Assembly (NCBI GenBank): GCA_044227665.1
Contig: JBGAWK010000001.1
Location: 1 to 64,000, forward strand
Origin: JBGAWK01 sp044227665
GTDB lineage: Bacteria; Bacteroidota; Bacteroidia; Chitinophagales; JADIYW01
DNA: 64,000 nt
Reading direction: 5' to 3'
Positions 53,257 through 62,265 of the stretch are shown here, piece after piece (positions within the stretch are counted from its first letter, which is position 1; the number at the start of each line of letters is the position of its first letter). Position numbers and translations under genes: made by a program. The notes below the pieces were generated by a model, which saw only the letters and a list, made by a program, of their open reading frames with translations, was not told the origin of the DNA and did not search any database.

Positions 53257-55092
53257 ATGTCGAAGAGTGGAATTATACAGCTATTACCAGATGCTATTGC
53301 AAATCAGATTGCTGCCGGAGAGGTAATACAGCGTCCTGCCAGTGTCGTAAAGGAACTCTTAGAGAACGCCATAGATGCAGATGCTAAGTCCATAAGCCTG
53401 ATTGTAAAAGATGCGGGACGTTCTTCTATACAGGTGATAGACGACGGCAAGGGTATGAGTATTACAGATGCACGGATGTGCTTCGAGCGTCATGCTACTT
53501 CAAAGCTTCGAAATATTGACGACTTATTCTCCTTGGATACCATGGGATTTCGGGGAGAAGCACTAGCCTCCATTGCAGCAGTAGCGCAAGTGGAGATGAA
53601 AACCAAACTCGCCGAGGATACTGCTGGTACTAGAATTGCCATAGAAGGCAGCAATTTATTAGCACAAGAAACATGTAGCCACACCGTCGGCACTAGTATG
53701 ACGGTAAAAAATCTCTTTTACAATGTTCCTGCACGTCGCAATTTTTTGAAGTCAACCCAAGTAGAAACTAAGCATATTATAGATGAATTTATTCACATTG
53801 CACTTGCCTATCCAGACATAGCCTTTTCTTTATTTCACAATGGCGCCGAAGTATATAACCTAAAAACAGGCAACCTCAGGCAACGCATCGTAGGGCTTTT
53901 TGGCAAAAACCACAACGAAATGCTAGTACCTGTAGCTGAAGAGACAGACTATATTACTATTCAAGGATTTATAGGCAAGCCCGAGATAGCAAAAAAAACG
54001 CGCGGCGAGCAGTTTTTTTTCGTCAACAAAAGATATATCAAGAGTGTATTTCTGAATAGTGCTATCACCAAAGCTTATGAAGGCTTAATTACCGACAAGA
54101 CATTTCCCTTCTATTGTCTTTTTATAGATATTCATCCCAAACATATAGATGTAAATGTTCATCCCACGAAACAGGAGATAAAATTTGACGACGAACGCAG
54201 TGTATATATGATGCTGAATGCTGCTGGCAAGCGTGGGCTAGCAAAGTATAGTGTCACTCCGATGTTGGACTTCGAACAAGAGGCCTCGTTCACAGAGATG
54301 CGCTCCTTCAACCAAAGATTTTCTTCCGACATCCTTCCCGAGGGTTTCTCCGGAGGACATGGTATAGGCCTCTCTCGACAAAACTACAACTCGGGACAGC
54401 AAGACTGGCGAGCGTTGTTTTCCTTCAACGACCAAGAAAAAGAACGTATAATTACTATACCAAGCAAAGGAAATCTTTACGATGACAGTACTACAGAAAC
54501 CATTGCCAGCACACCTGACAAAGAGAAAGTTGCTTTTACACCTATACAGATAAACAACACCTATATTCTCACCCAAATTAAGTCGGCACTACTCCTGATA
54601 CATCAACAAAGAGCACATGAACGCATACTCTTCGAGCAGTATCAGAAGGCTTTTGACAATCCTCAGACCGCTGTACAGAAACGGCTTTTCCCAAAGACCA
54701 TAGAACTTTCCCCCACAGATAGCGTTTTACTCCAAGGTATGCTGGAAGATATGCGCTTATTAGGTTTTGACATAGAAAATTTTGGCAGCACAACTTACGT
54801 ACTACATGCTTTGCCAGAAGATATTCGTGAAGAAGAGGTAGAAGATGTCATCTATAGCTTGCTAGAACAAGAGAAAGAGGCTCAGAAACCCTCCTTGTCA
54901 CAGTATAGATCCAAAATTAGCATGACATTAGCGAAGAAAGCGGCGATAGGCGTAGGTGTCTCTTTGTCTGCAACGGCTATATCCCATCTTTTAGATAGTC
55001 TCTTTGCCTGTGAGATGCCGGCAGCAGGTATTGGTGGCAGCCCTACCTTTATTACATTATCCTTTGACGATATTGAAAAACAGTTTAGATAA
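53257..55092 (+). CDS. mutL: DNA mismatch repair protein MutL
   Basis: A 611-residue GHKL ATPase that couples MutS to downstream repair. The N-terminal motifs are intact: ELLENAIDADA, VIDDGKGM and GFRGEALASIAAVAQ. The C-terminal dimerisation domain has a modified endonuclease motif: the position of DQHA-x-x-E reads HQQRAHERILFE (residues 449-460), with the Asp replaced by His. The final region reads CEMPAAGIGG instead of a CPHGRP-type motif. Incision activity may therefore be lost or altered. The ATG at 53257 is preferred over TTG at 53239. The gene begins an operon with two rhomboids. Confidence 0.95.
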   Translation: MSKSGIIQLLPDAIANQIAAGEVIQRPASVVKELLENAIDADAKSISLIVKDAGRSSIQVIDDGKGMSITDARMCFERHATSKLRNIDDLFSLDTMGFRGEALASIAAVAQVEMKTKLAEDTAGTRIAIEGSNLLAQETCSHTVGTSMTVKNLFYNVPARRNFLKSTQVETKHIIDEFIHIALAYPDIAFSLFHNGAEVYNLKTGNLRQRIVGLFGKNHNEMLVPVAEETDYITIQGFIGKPEIAKKTRGEQFFFVNKRYIKSVFLNSAITKAYEGLITDKTFPFYCLFIDIHPKHIDVNVHPTKQEIKFDDERSVYMMLNAAGKRGLAKYSVTPMLDFEQEASFTEMRSFNQRFSSDILPEGFSGGHGIGLSRQNYNSGQQDWRALFSFNDQEKERIITIPSKGNLYDDSTTETIASTPDKEKVAFTPIQINNTYILTQIKSALLLIHQQRAHERILFEQYQKAFDNPQTAVQKRLFPKTIELSPTDSVLLQGMLEDMRLLGFDIENFGSTTYVLHALPEDIREEEVEDVIYSLLEQEKEAQKPSLSQYRSKISMTLAKKAAIGVGVSLSATAISHLLDSLFACEMPAAGIGGSPTFITLSFDDIEKQFR

Positions 55093-55095
55093 CAC

Positions 55096-55806
55096 ATGGA
55101 ATCTTTTAAGCGCTATGAGCAAACGGGCATACCGGTAGTAACCAAAAACATTATGATAGTCAACACTCTAGTACTGGTGGCTACCGAACTTTTGGGGTAT
55201 AAAACGTTGCTTTTTGAGCGTTTTGCACTCTACTATCCTTTCTCCCCAGAATTCAATCCCGTACAATTACTTACTCATATATTTTTACATGGAGGGTTTT
55301 TCCATTTTTTCTTCAATATGTTTACGCTTTTCAATTTCGGGATATTATTAGAAAGAATTTGGGGCGCTAAGCGTTTTTTTACTTTTTATATTTTGACTGG
55401 TATTGGTGCCGCTGTCTTTTATAGTATTACAAAAATTCTCATCGTATATTACTATACTGGAGGGGTAGATTTGTACATAAATATGCCCATAGAAGTATCC
55501 GACCCGATAGTATTGGGCAAACTTGGGCAACAGCTCGCACCCTGTGTGGGCGCCTCGGGAGCAATATGTGGTGTGCTGGCGGCATTCGCCGTATTGTTTC
55601 CCAATACGATGATTATGTCTATGATTCCGCCCATTCCCATGAAAGCCAAATATTTCATCCCCCTGTTTATGTTGCTGAGTCTCACTATGGGTGTCGCCAA
55701 CTTCAGCTGGGACAATATAGCACATTTTGCACATCTAGGCGGTGCCGTCATTGGCTATATTCTAGTAAAATATTGGAATATGCACAATAAAACCGAATTT
55801 TATTGA
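55096..55806 (+). CDS. Rhomboid family intramembrane serine protease (first copy)
   Basis: A 236-residue GlpG-like protease with six predicted transmembrane helices. The loop after TM1 is HIFLHGGFFHFFFNMFTLFNFG, with HxxxN-like residues. The catalytic Ser154 lies in GASGAICG and the catalytic His213 in HFAHLGGAVIG. Active-site residues are intact, so cleavage of membrane proteins is expected. It starts three bases after mutL and precedes a second rhomboid by one base. Confidence 0.93.
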   Translation: MESFKRYEQTGIPVVTKNIMIVNTLVLVATELLGYKTLLFERFALYYPFSPEFNPVQLLTHIFLHGGFFHFFFNMFTLFNFGILLERIWGAKRFFTFYILTGIGAAVFYSITKILIVYYYTGGVDLYINMPIEVSDPIVLGKLGQQLAPCVGASGAICGVLAAFAVLFPNTMIMSMIPPIPMKAKYFIPLFMLLSLTMGVANFSWDNIAHFAHLGGAVIGYILVKYWNMHNKTEFY

Positions 55807-55807
55807 T

Positions 55808-56698
55808 ATGTCTGACAATCCCATAGTGCGCTCTTTACTAAAGTCGTGGCGGTTTGGCGATACCGTTGTAAGATTAATCTATATCAACGTTAGTGTATTT
55901 GTACTATTGAATATATTACTATTGGCAGATCGGATTGGCAGTCCCCGATTGGCGTTTGGGAGATTTGTAGAAATACTTTTACTGCCCTCAGATACTATTA
56001 AGGCACTAAAGCATTTTTGGGCTTTCTTTACGTACATGTTTTGTCACATAGATCCCATGCATATTTTTTTCAATATGGTAGGGCTGTATGTCTTTGGCAG
56101 AATATTACGAGAGTATATAGGAGACGGAAAAGTATTGCCTCTGTATATTTTTGGCGGTATTGGCGGGGCTGTTTTTTTCTTATCTTTTATTTCCCTGTTT
56201 GATAGTGGCAGCAGCACCCTCATCGGTGCTTCGGCAGGAATTATGGCTATAGTGGTAGGTGCCGCTACCCTTGTGCCAGACAACACCCTTTACTTATTGT
56301 TTTTTGGACAGGTACGACTAGTATGGGTGGCGTTGTTATACTTTATATTCGATATGGTAGCACTACGCATGGGCGGCAACGAAGGGGGGCATCTAGCGCA
56401 TATCGGGGGAGCCATTATCGGATATATCTTTATCAAGTCCTTACAAAACGGCAGAGATTTTTCTATCTATTTTTATAAAATATCCGATTATTTTTTGCGC
56501 TTTTTTAAAAAAACCCCTACAATGAAAGCTTATCGCAACAATACCTACACAACCTCCTCCTCAAAAGAGACTTATACCACCTCTCCTGACAAACAAGCCA
56601 AGCTCGACGCTATTCTTGATAAAATCAACAAATCGGGATATGATAGCCTAAATAAAGAAGAGAAAGAATTTCTATTTTTAATGAGTAAAGAGCAATAA
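55808..56698 (+). CDS. Rhomboid family intramembrane serine protease (second copy, with C-terminal tail)
   Basis: A 296-residue rhomboid. The catalytic Ser142 lies in GASAGIMA and the His198 in HLAHIGGAIIG. TM loop residues CHIDPMHIFFNMVGLYVFG are present. Unlike the first copy it has a cytosolic tail of about 80 residues, Ser/Thr/Tyr/Lys-rich, ending in LDAILDKINKSGYDSLNKEEKEFLF, a conserved short domain of Bacteroidetes rhomboids. It overlaps the EEP gene by one base (TAATG). Confidence 0.93.
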   Translation: MSDNPIVRSLLKSWRFGDTVVRLIYINVSVFVLLNILLLADRIGSPRLAFGRFVEILLLPSDTIKALKHFWAFFTYMFCHIDPMHIFFNMVGLYVFGRILREYIGDGKVLPLYIFGGIGGAVFFLSFISLFDSGSSTLIGASAGIMAIVVGAATLVPDNTLYLLFFGQVRLVWVALLYFIFDMVALRMGGNEGGHLAHIGGAIIGYIFIKSLQNGRDFSIYFYKISDYFLRFFKKTPTMKAYRNNTYTTSSSKETYTTSPDKQAKLDAILDKINKSGYDSLNKEEKEFLFLMSKEQ

Positions 56699-57816
56699 TG
56701 TTTAAAAAAATACTTAAAGCCCTGCTTTCCATATCTACCCGTACGGCAAATATAGCCTCGGCCTTGCTGCTTTTATTATCCATAGGAGCATATTATATAA
56801 ATCCTGATATCGTATGGCTATTTGGGCCGTTAGGGTTGCTTTTTCCTTTAATCTTAGGCATAAATATCTTGTTTGTTATCAGTTGGTTGATACGCCGTAG
56901 AGGTTTTTTTATTTTATCTTTAGTCTGTATCTTACTAGCTCTGCCACAGACAAAAAGTTTGTTTTCTGTAGGCAAGTTCTTCAATTCTCATAAGACCGAT
57001 GCTGCCAAAATCACGGTGATGAACTATAATGTGCGCTGTTTCGACTTATATAATTGGGATGAAAACTTAAACTCCAAGGCTAAAATGTTTACGGCTATAC
57101 AGTCAGCAAATCCTGATGTGATATGTTTTCAGGAGTTCTATACGGATGACTCCAAAGGATTCAACACGATACGCCAGTTACATGATATGGGCTTTCCCCA
57201 TCATTATCTGTCTAAAGAATTGGTGCTGAAAGGCAACAATGTATGGGCTATAGCCATTTTTTCTAAATATCCCTTTATAGATACCGGAAAATTCCTGTTT
57301 CAAGAGAAACCTACTAGCTTCGGGTGGAATCCCTACAAAGGAATCTACGGAGATATAGCCGTAGGCGATACTACGCTTAGAATTACGACAGTACATCTGT
57401 CGTCAGTATTTTTCCAAGAGCAAGATTATGATGCTATCAGAGACCTAAAAGCAGAGAAGAAAATTGATAAAAAAAGAAGCGAACGTATTCTCACAAAACT
57501 CAGAGATGGCTTCTCCAACCGTGGAGTACAAGGCGTATTTTTATCCTCTTTTATCGCTTCCTCTCCCCACCCTGTTATCCTTAGTGGCGATTTCAACGAC
57601 ACCCCTTCATCTTTCGTATATCATTGTGCTGGTAAGCACTTGAAAGATGCTTTTGTAAGTGCCGACAGGGGCTTTGGCTTCACCTACAATGGTCCTATTC
57701 CTTTTCTAAGAATTGACTATATTTTTTCTGATAAAAAAATACATGCCACAGATGCTTATACCATAAATGAAAAATCCTCAGATCATAAGCCTGTAGTCGC
57801 ATCATTCACCTGGTAA
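56698..57816 (+). CDS. Membrane-anchored endonuclease/exonuclease/phosphatase (EEP) family protein
   Basis: A 372-residue protein. Three N-terminal hydrophobic segments precede an EEP domain with VMNYNVRCFDLYNW, the metal-ligand Glu of CFQEFY, SGDFNDTPSS and the C-terminal SSDHKPVVASF with the catalytic His. EEP enzymes are Mg-dependent hydrolases of DNA, phosphoinositides or sphingomyelin; the substrate is unknown here. Topology puts the active site outside the membrane or in the periplasm. It is the last gene of the mutL-rhomboid-rhomboid-EEP operon. Confidence 0.88.
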   Translation: MFKKILKALLSISTRTANIASALLLLLSIGAYYINPDIVWLFGPLGLLFPLILGINILFVISWLIRRRGFFILSLVCILLALPQTKSLFSVGKFFNSHKTDAAKITVMNYNVRCFDLYNWDENLNSKAKMFTAIQSANPDVICFQEFYTDDSKGFNTIRQLHDMGFPHHYLSKELVLKGNNVWAIAIFSKYPFIDTGKFLFQEKPTSFGWNPYKGIYGDIAVGDTTLRITTVHLSSVFFQEQDYDAIRDLKAEKKIDKKRSERILTKLRDGFSNRGVQGVFLSSFIASSPHPVILSGDFNDTPSSFVYHCAGKHLKDAFVSADRGFGFTYNGPIPFLRIDYIFSDKKIHATDAYTINEKSSDHKPVVASFTW

Positions 57817-57825
57817 AATTATTCA

Positions 57826-58473
57826 ATGAAAAAAACTGCTGTCATCGCCGGAGCCTCCGGACTAGTGGGCAACTTGCTCCTACACTCCTTGCTGTCATCG
57901 CCTGAATATGACAAAGTAACAGCCCTTGTAAGAAAATCTATAGACCTACAGCATCCCAAATTGGAGCAACTTGTTGTAAACTTTGATAAACTTGAGGATA
58001 GCCTTTCCGGCATCTATGCCGAAGACGTATTTTGTTGCTTGGGTACTACTATGAAAAAAGCGGGTAGCAAAGATGCTTTCAAAAAGGTAGATTATGACTA
58101 TGTAGTAGCTTTGGCAAAGGCGATGAAGGCTAATGGCGCACAGCAGTTCTTGGTCATCACCGCTATGGGTGCGGACAAAAATTCTTTTATATACTATAAT
58201 AAAATAAAAGGGCAGGCAGAAGAAGCCTTACAGAATCTTGGATTTTCAACATTACATATTATCAGACCTTCTTTAATTATGGGCGAAAGAAACGAACATC
58301 GTCTTGGCGAAGCTATAGCACAGAAGGTACTGCCGACATTCGACATTTTCATGAAAGGATATTTGAAAAAATTTGCTGCCGTGCCTGCCGACAAAATTGC
58401 ATATAAACTATTGCAATTGGCACAGCAAAATATTAAAGGCTGCCACATACATTTGTCTAATACAATTCATTAA
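57826..58473 (+). CDS. NAD(P)-binding Rossmann protein, HTATIP2-like SDR
   Basis: A 215-residue atypical short-chain dehydrogenase. The Rossmann loop VIAGASGLVGNLLLHSLL starts the protein. CCLGTTMKKAGSKDAFKKVDYDYV and FLVITAMGADKNSFIYYNKIKGQAEEAL, with its YxxxK, resemble HTATIP2/oxidoreductase and NAD-epimerase relatives. The substrate is unknown. It starts nine bases after the EEP gene and precedes the PLP trans-sulfuration enzyme. Confidence 0.82.
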   Translation: MKKTAVIAGASGLVGNLLLHSLLSSPEYDKVTALVRKSIDLQHPKLEQLVVNFDKLEDSLSGIYAEDVFCCLGTTMKKAGSKDAFKKVDYDYVVALAKAMKANGAQQFLVITAMGADKNSFIYYNKIKGQAEEALQNLGFSTLHIIRPSLIMGERNEHRLGEAIAQKVLPTFDIFMKGYLKKFAAVPADKIAYKLLQLAQQNIKGCHIHLSNTIH

Positions 58474-58508
58474 TTTCGTTGGCAGAAAATTACTACAAGA
58501 GTTACGAT

Positions 58509-59648
58509 ATGAAATTTGCTACAAAAGTCATACACGCGGGCATACATCCCGACCCTACTACAGGTGCCATTATGACCCCCATCTTCCAGACTTCTACATA
58601 CGTGCAGGAGGCAGTAGGCAAGCATAAAGGATATGAATATGCCCGTACACAAAATCCTACTAGAGATACCCTCCAAAATAATTTGGCGGCATTAGAAAAT
58701 GGTAATTACGGAGTATGTTTTGGGAGTGGTCTTGCCGCTACCGATGCCATCCTAAAACTCTTCAATCCCGGCGACGAAATAATTTCTTGTGATGACCTCT
58801 ACGGTGGGACATACCGAATATTTACTAGGGTTTTTGAGCGCTATGGCATAAAATTCTCCTTTGTATCTATGCGAGATTTAGACAATATAGAAAGTAGAAT
58901 CACGCCACAGACCAAGATGATATGGCTGGAAACCCCTACAAATCCTATGCTCAATGTCGTAGATATTGCCGCTGTAGCGAGTATAGCACGCAGCAAGGGC
59001 ATATTGCTGACCGTAGATAATACCTTTGCGTCTCCTTACCTACAGCAACCCCTAGATTTGGGTGCCGACATCGTAATACATTCGGCTACCAAATACTTGG
59101 GTGGACACTCTGATGTCATCTTGGGGGCTATCGTCATCAAAGATAAGGCTCTCGCCGACCAACTATATTTTCTGCAAAATGCCTGTGGTGCTGTTCCGGG
59201 GCCACAAGATTGCTTCTTAGTATTGCGTGGCATCAAGACATTACACGTGCGTATGGACAGAGCTTGTGAGAATGCAATGGATATAGCCAAATTTCTGAGC
59301 CATCACCCAAAAGTTTGGGCTGTAAATTATCCCGGACTGGCTTCGCATCCCGACCACGAAATTGCCAAAAAACAGATGAAACACTATGGTGCCATGATCT
59401 CTTTTTATCTCAACGACGATACTAATGATGCTGCCGAGCGTCTTTTGGGTAAGACCAAATTGTTCTCATTAGCGGAATCCTTAGGTGGTGTAGAGTCGCT
59501 CATAGGACATCCTGCCACGATGACTCACGCCTCCATTCCAGCAGAAGAGCGCCAAAAGACTGGCGTTCACGACTCTCTGATTCGACTGAGTATAGGCATA
59601 GAAGATGTGGATGACCTTATTGCAGATCTCTCTCACGCCATAGGATAG
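58509..59648 (+). CDS. Cystathionine gamma-synthase/gamma-lyase type PLP enzyme
   Basis: A 379-residue trans-sulfuration enzyme of the MetB/CGL/MetC family. Motifs are TPIFQTSTYVQ, YEYARTQNPTR, FGSGLAAT, the PLP-Lys195 in VIHSATKYLGGHSDV, and ESLGGVESLIGHPATMTHASIPAEER. It could make cystathionine from O-acylhomoserine or cleave it; the family split needs an alignment. Methionine synthesis is completed by metH about 8 kb away. The ATG at 58509 is preferred over a TTG at 58479. No SAM riboswitch is visible in front of this gene. Confidence 0.92.
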   Translation: MKFATKVIHAGIHPDPTTGAIMTPIFQTSTYVQEAVGKHKGYEYARTQNPTRDTLQNNLAALENGNYGVCFGSGLAATDAILKLFNPGDEIISCDDLYGGTYRIFTRVFERYGIKFSFVSMRDLDNIESRITPQTKMIWLETPTNPMLNVVDIAAVASIARSKGILLTVDNTFASPYLQQPLDLGADIVIHSATKYLGGHSDVILGAIVIKDKALADQLYFLQNACGAVPGPQDCFLVLRGIKTLHVRMDRACENAMDIAKFLSHHPKVWAVNYPGLASHPDHEIAKKQMKHYGAMISFYLNDDTNDAAERLLGKTKLFSLAESLGGVESLIGHPATMTHASIPAEERQKTGVHDSLIRLSIGIEDVDDLIADLSHAIG

Positions 59649-59653
59649 TATGT

Positions 59654-60427
59654 ATGCCGTATGAGGAAAAGACAGCCCTTCTCTTGGACTACTATTTCCA
59701 CAAATACAACAATAAAACTTTTATTGGCGATGATCCTATATCCATTCCGCATCGCTACACCCTGAGGCAGGATATAGAAATTGCGGCATTCTTTTCGGCT
59801 ATCATAGCCTGGGGACAGCGCAAGACAATAATTAACAACGCCAACAAATTGATGCTCTTAATGGATAATGCACCCGCCTCCTTTATCAAGAATCATCAAG
59901 ATAAAGATTTGTGTGTTTTTGAAAAATATGTGCATCGCACCTTTAATAGCACAGATTTACTATTTTTTATCGCCTTTTTCAAAGAATGGTATCATTACCA
60001 TGATTCCATGGAATCCCTGTTCTTTCCGGCACGTCATGGCTATGACGCAAAAGAGGCTTTAATAAAATTCCATACAACATTGACACAAGCACGCTACTTT
60101 CCTTCCCGCACCAAGAAACATATAGCAAATCCCCTAAAAAATTCTACCTGCAAACGCCTGAATATGTTTTTGAGGTGGATGATACGCAACGATGACCAAG
60201 GCGTAGATTTTGGATTATGGAACAGCATCTCTCCGGCACAATTGATGTGTCCCGTAGATGTACATGTAGAGAATTATGCCAGACAACTGGGATTAATGAC
60301 ACGAAAAAGCCGAGACTGGACTGCTGTAGAAGAACTCACGACAAGCCTTTCTTTGTATTGCCCCGAGGATCCTGTAAAATATGACTATGCACTATTTGGC
60401 ATGGGCATAGAAAAAGCTATCTTATAA
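59654..60427 (+). CDS. TIGR02757 (DUF2400) family protein
   Basis: A 257-residue protein of the Bacteroidetes-conserved TIGR02757 family. Motifs are FIGDDPISIPHRY, DIEIAAFFSAIIAWGQRKTIINNAN and NTSTCKRLNMFLRWMIR-like NSTCKRLNMFLRWMIRNDDQ, then LMCPVDVHVENYARQLGLM. The Pro-Val-Asp-x-His part with a helix-hairpin-helix-like context has led to a DNA-glycosylase-like prediction. No activity is established. Its 3' end overlaps the convergent ahpD by 11 bases. Confidence 0.88.
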   Translation: MPYEEKTALLLDYYFHKYNNKTFIGDDPISIPHRYTLRQDIEIAAFFSAIIAWGQRKTIINNANKLMLLMDNAPASFIKNHQDKDLCVFEKYVHRTFNSTDLLFFIAFFKEWYHYHDSMESLFFPARHGYDAKEALIKFHTTLTQARYFPSRTKKHIANPLKNSTCKRLNMFLRWMIRNDDQGVDFGLWNSISPAQLMCPVDVHVENYARQLGLMTRKSRDWTAVEELTTSLSLYCPEDPVKYDYALFGMGIEKAIL

Positions 60428-60998
60428 CCTTACCTAGCCCCGTAACGACAGAGGCTATACGTATGGCATCCCACACTCTGTTTTCTGTACTTCCTGCTGC
60501 CATCACAGATGCTTCATGGGATTTTACACACATCTCACAGCCATTCACCGCCGATACTGCCAAAGACAATAATTCAAAGAATTCTTTGCCCAATACCGGA
60601 GACATCATGATATTCATACGCAATCGAGCTGGAGCGGTATTATAATATTCTTTGCCTACAAAATGGCGAAAGCGGTAGAAGACATTGTTCACGCTTAATA
60701 ATGAGGCTACGGCTATGGCTTCCGCTATATCTTCGGATGTTGCTCCTTGTTCCGTAGCGATGTTTTTATAGGTATTTATTAAGATATCGTTTGCATTATT
60801 TGCCGCTACACAAAGGGCAAGTAGTGCCGTTTCTTTTGCCGTAAGGTGATCGCTTTCCAAAACGGTTTTTACATTCATTCGCAAATCTCTCACGTATTTA
60901 TGCTGTCCCTCTGCTAATAGTTGCAATGCCTGTATTTCGCTTATGTTTTTGTCACTAAGGCGTAAATCTTCCAAAAGTGCCTGTATTGTTTCTTCCAT
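60417..60998 (-). CDS. ahpD: AhpD-like carboxymuconolactone decarboxylase family protein
   Basis: A 193-residue alkylhydroperoxidase that reduces AhpC through a reactive cysteine pair. The redox motif is VNGCEMCVKSHE (CxxC plus His) near residue 152. It is co-directional with ahpC, 116 bases away, with a hairpin in between. No ahpF or thioredoxin reductase is adjacent, and an AhpD partner would supply AhpC reductase activity. It overlaps the TIGR02757 gene by 11 bases at its 3' end. Confidence 0.9.
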   Translation of the reverse strand: MEETIQALLEDLRLSDKNISEIQALQLLAEGQHKYVRDLRMNVKTVLESDHLTAKETALLALCVAANNANDILINTYKNIATEQGATSEDIAEAIAVASLLSVNNVFYRFRHFVGKEYYNTAPARLRMNIMMSPVLGKEFFELLSLAVSAVNGCEMCVKSHEASVMAAGSTENRVWDAIRIASVVTGLGKVIR

Positions 60999-61020
60999 AT
61001 CTACGTATTATAAATAAAAA

Positions 61021-61094
61021 GCTTAGCATACCCCTTTTTCATTTCTATTCCACTTTCTTGCCATGGAATCCAATGTGTATGGGCTATGCTAAGC
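61021..61094 (-). terminator. Long interrupted hairpin between ahpC and ahpD
   Basis: GCTTAGCATACCCC (61021-61034) and GGGCTATGCTAAGC (61081-61094) are inverted repeats over 14 bases with one mismatch. A 46-base centre holds a further ATTCCA/TGGAAT stem. On the minus strand the stem is followed by TTTTTATTTA, so it may stop or attenuate transcription from ahpC before ahpD. Confidence 0.65.
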
Positions 61095-61114
61095 ATATAA
61101 AGACTAAAAATATT

Positions 61115-61666
61115 TTAGCTTAACGTCTTCTGTCCTTTCTCCCAGTTACAAGGGCAAAGTTCATCCGTTTGTAGGGCATCCAATACGCGCAACACTTCTT
61201 TGACATTTCTACCTACAGAAAGATCGTTCACACTTACCCAGCGCACTATACCTTGTGGGTCCACGATAAAGGTAGCTCTATAGCATATTTTTTCGTCTTC
61301 GTTCAAGATACCTAAGTCTTCGGATAAGGATTTAGAGGTATCGGCAAGCATAGGATGCTTGAGGCCTCTAAGGTCGTCGTGAGCCGTTCTCCATCCCAAG
61401 TGTACGAACTCTGAGTCTGTAGAGGCACCTATAAGTACTGCTTCTCTGTCTCTGAACTCGCCATTGGCTTTGTCAAATTCTGAAATTTCTGTTGGACATA
61501 CAAAAGTGAAATCTTTGGGCCAAAAATAGATAACCATCCATTTGCCGTCTTTTTTGTGGTCTTCGCTGGTAATAGTTGCGAACTCTTTACCTTTTTCTAG
61601 GCTTACCACCGCTTTTTTTGAAAATGCAGGAAAGGGTTTTCCTACTGCAATAATTCCTTGTGACAT
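61115..61666 (-). CDS. ahpC: Peroxiredoxin AhpC
   Basis: A 183-residue 2-Cys peroxiredoxin that reduces H2O2 and organic hydroperoxides. The peroxidatic Cys57 lies in DFTFVCPTEISEFDK. The C-terminal cysteines Cys171 and Cys173 in DELCPCNWEKG give a CxC variant, so an AhpD reductant is likely rather than AhpF. The chromosomal neighbour ahpD supports this. Its promoter element TATTTTTG lies in the short gap to dps. Confidence 0.95.
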   Translation of the reverse strand: MSQGIIAVGKPFPAFSKKAVVSLEKGKEFATITSEDHKKDGKWMVIYFWPKDFTFVCPTEISEFDKANGEFRDREAVLIGASTDSEFVHLGWRTAHDDLRGLKHPMLADTSKSLSEDLGILNEDEKICYRATFIVDPQGIVRWVSVNDLSVGRNVKEVLRVLDALQTDELCPCNWEKGQKTLS

Positions 61667-61690
61667 TTTTACTTGTTTTTTTATGTTTTA

Positions 61691-61698
61691 CAAAAATA
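61691..61698 (-). promoter_or_regulatory. Putative -7 promoter element of ahpC
   Basis: TATTTTTG on the minus strand matches TAnnTTTG and ends 24 bases upstream of the ahpC ATG, in the 34-base gap below dps. Confidence 0.5.
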
Positions 61699-61700
61699 AT

Positions 61701-62177
61701 TTACTTGAGCCATGCGTTTAGCATCCATACCAATTTTTCTTTCTCGGCTATATCATCCGTGAGGAGTGTGATAGAGCCTTCGTCTTCAGCGTCTTGCGCT
61801 ACTTTTACTGTCTTGCGCTCCAAAGAAATTATGACACCTATATTGCTTGCTATCATTTCTACCGAATCTATATCATTCATGATTTTGCTCACTTCGTGGA
61901 ATGCTGAGTATTTGATATAATCAGAGAATGTAAATAATGGCGTCCCTCCCAAGGTGAGGATGCGTTCTGCCAAGGCATCTATCTTGAGTAGGGCATCATT
62001 GTACAATTCTTCAAATTTTAGGTGTAATTCAAAGAAATGATTGCCGGCAATATTCCAATGAAAGCCTCTGAGGTTTTGATAATAAATATGATAGGTAGCC
62101 AATAAATCATTGAGTTCTTCTACTAATTTATCTGCTTTTTTGGCATCAATACCTATCTGGTTAAATTTCTTTGACAT
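61701..62177 (-). CDS. dps: Dps-family ferritin-like DNA-protecting protein
   Basis: A 158-residue Dps that oxidises and stores iron and shields DNA. The ferroxidase signature FHWNIAGNHFFELHLKFEELY, with the Asp/Glu ligands DALAERILTLGG, is intact. It begins MSKKFNQIGIDAKKADKLVEEL. An AAAGGA sequence near the start gives a Shine-Dalgarno-like signal that is stronger than for most genes here. It lies between hisB and ahpC on the same strand. Confidence 0.92.
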   Translation of the reverse strand: MSKKFNQIGIDAKKADKLVEELNDLLATYHIYYQNLRGFHWNIAGNHFFELHLKFEELYNDALLKIDALAERILTLGGTPLFTFSDYIKYSAFHEVSKIMNDIDSVEMIASNIGVIISLERKTVKVAQDAEDEGSITLLTDDIAEKEKLVWMLNAWLK

Positions 62178-62265
62178 ATATTCCTTTAGTTATTACAACA
62201 CAATATTAGATAATAGGTTTTTGTTACAGAATTTATTATTTTTATACTTTAATAAGTTTTTATTA

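Noticed and set aside
58474..58508. Riboswitch before the cystathionine gamma-synthase-like gene
   Set aside because: Only 35 bases separate it from the upstream gene and none of the SAM core blocks is present.
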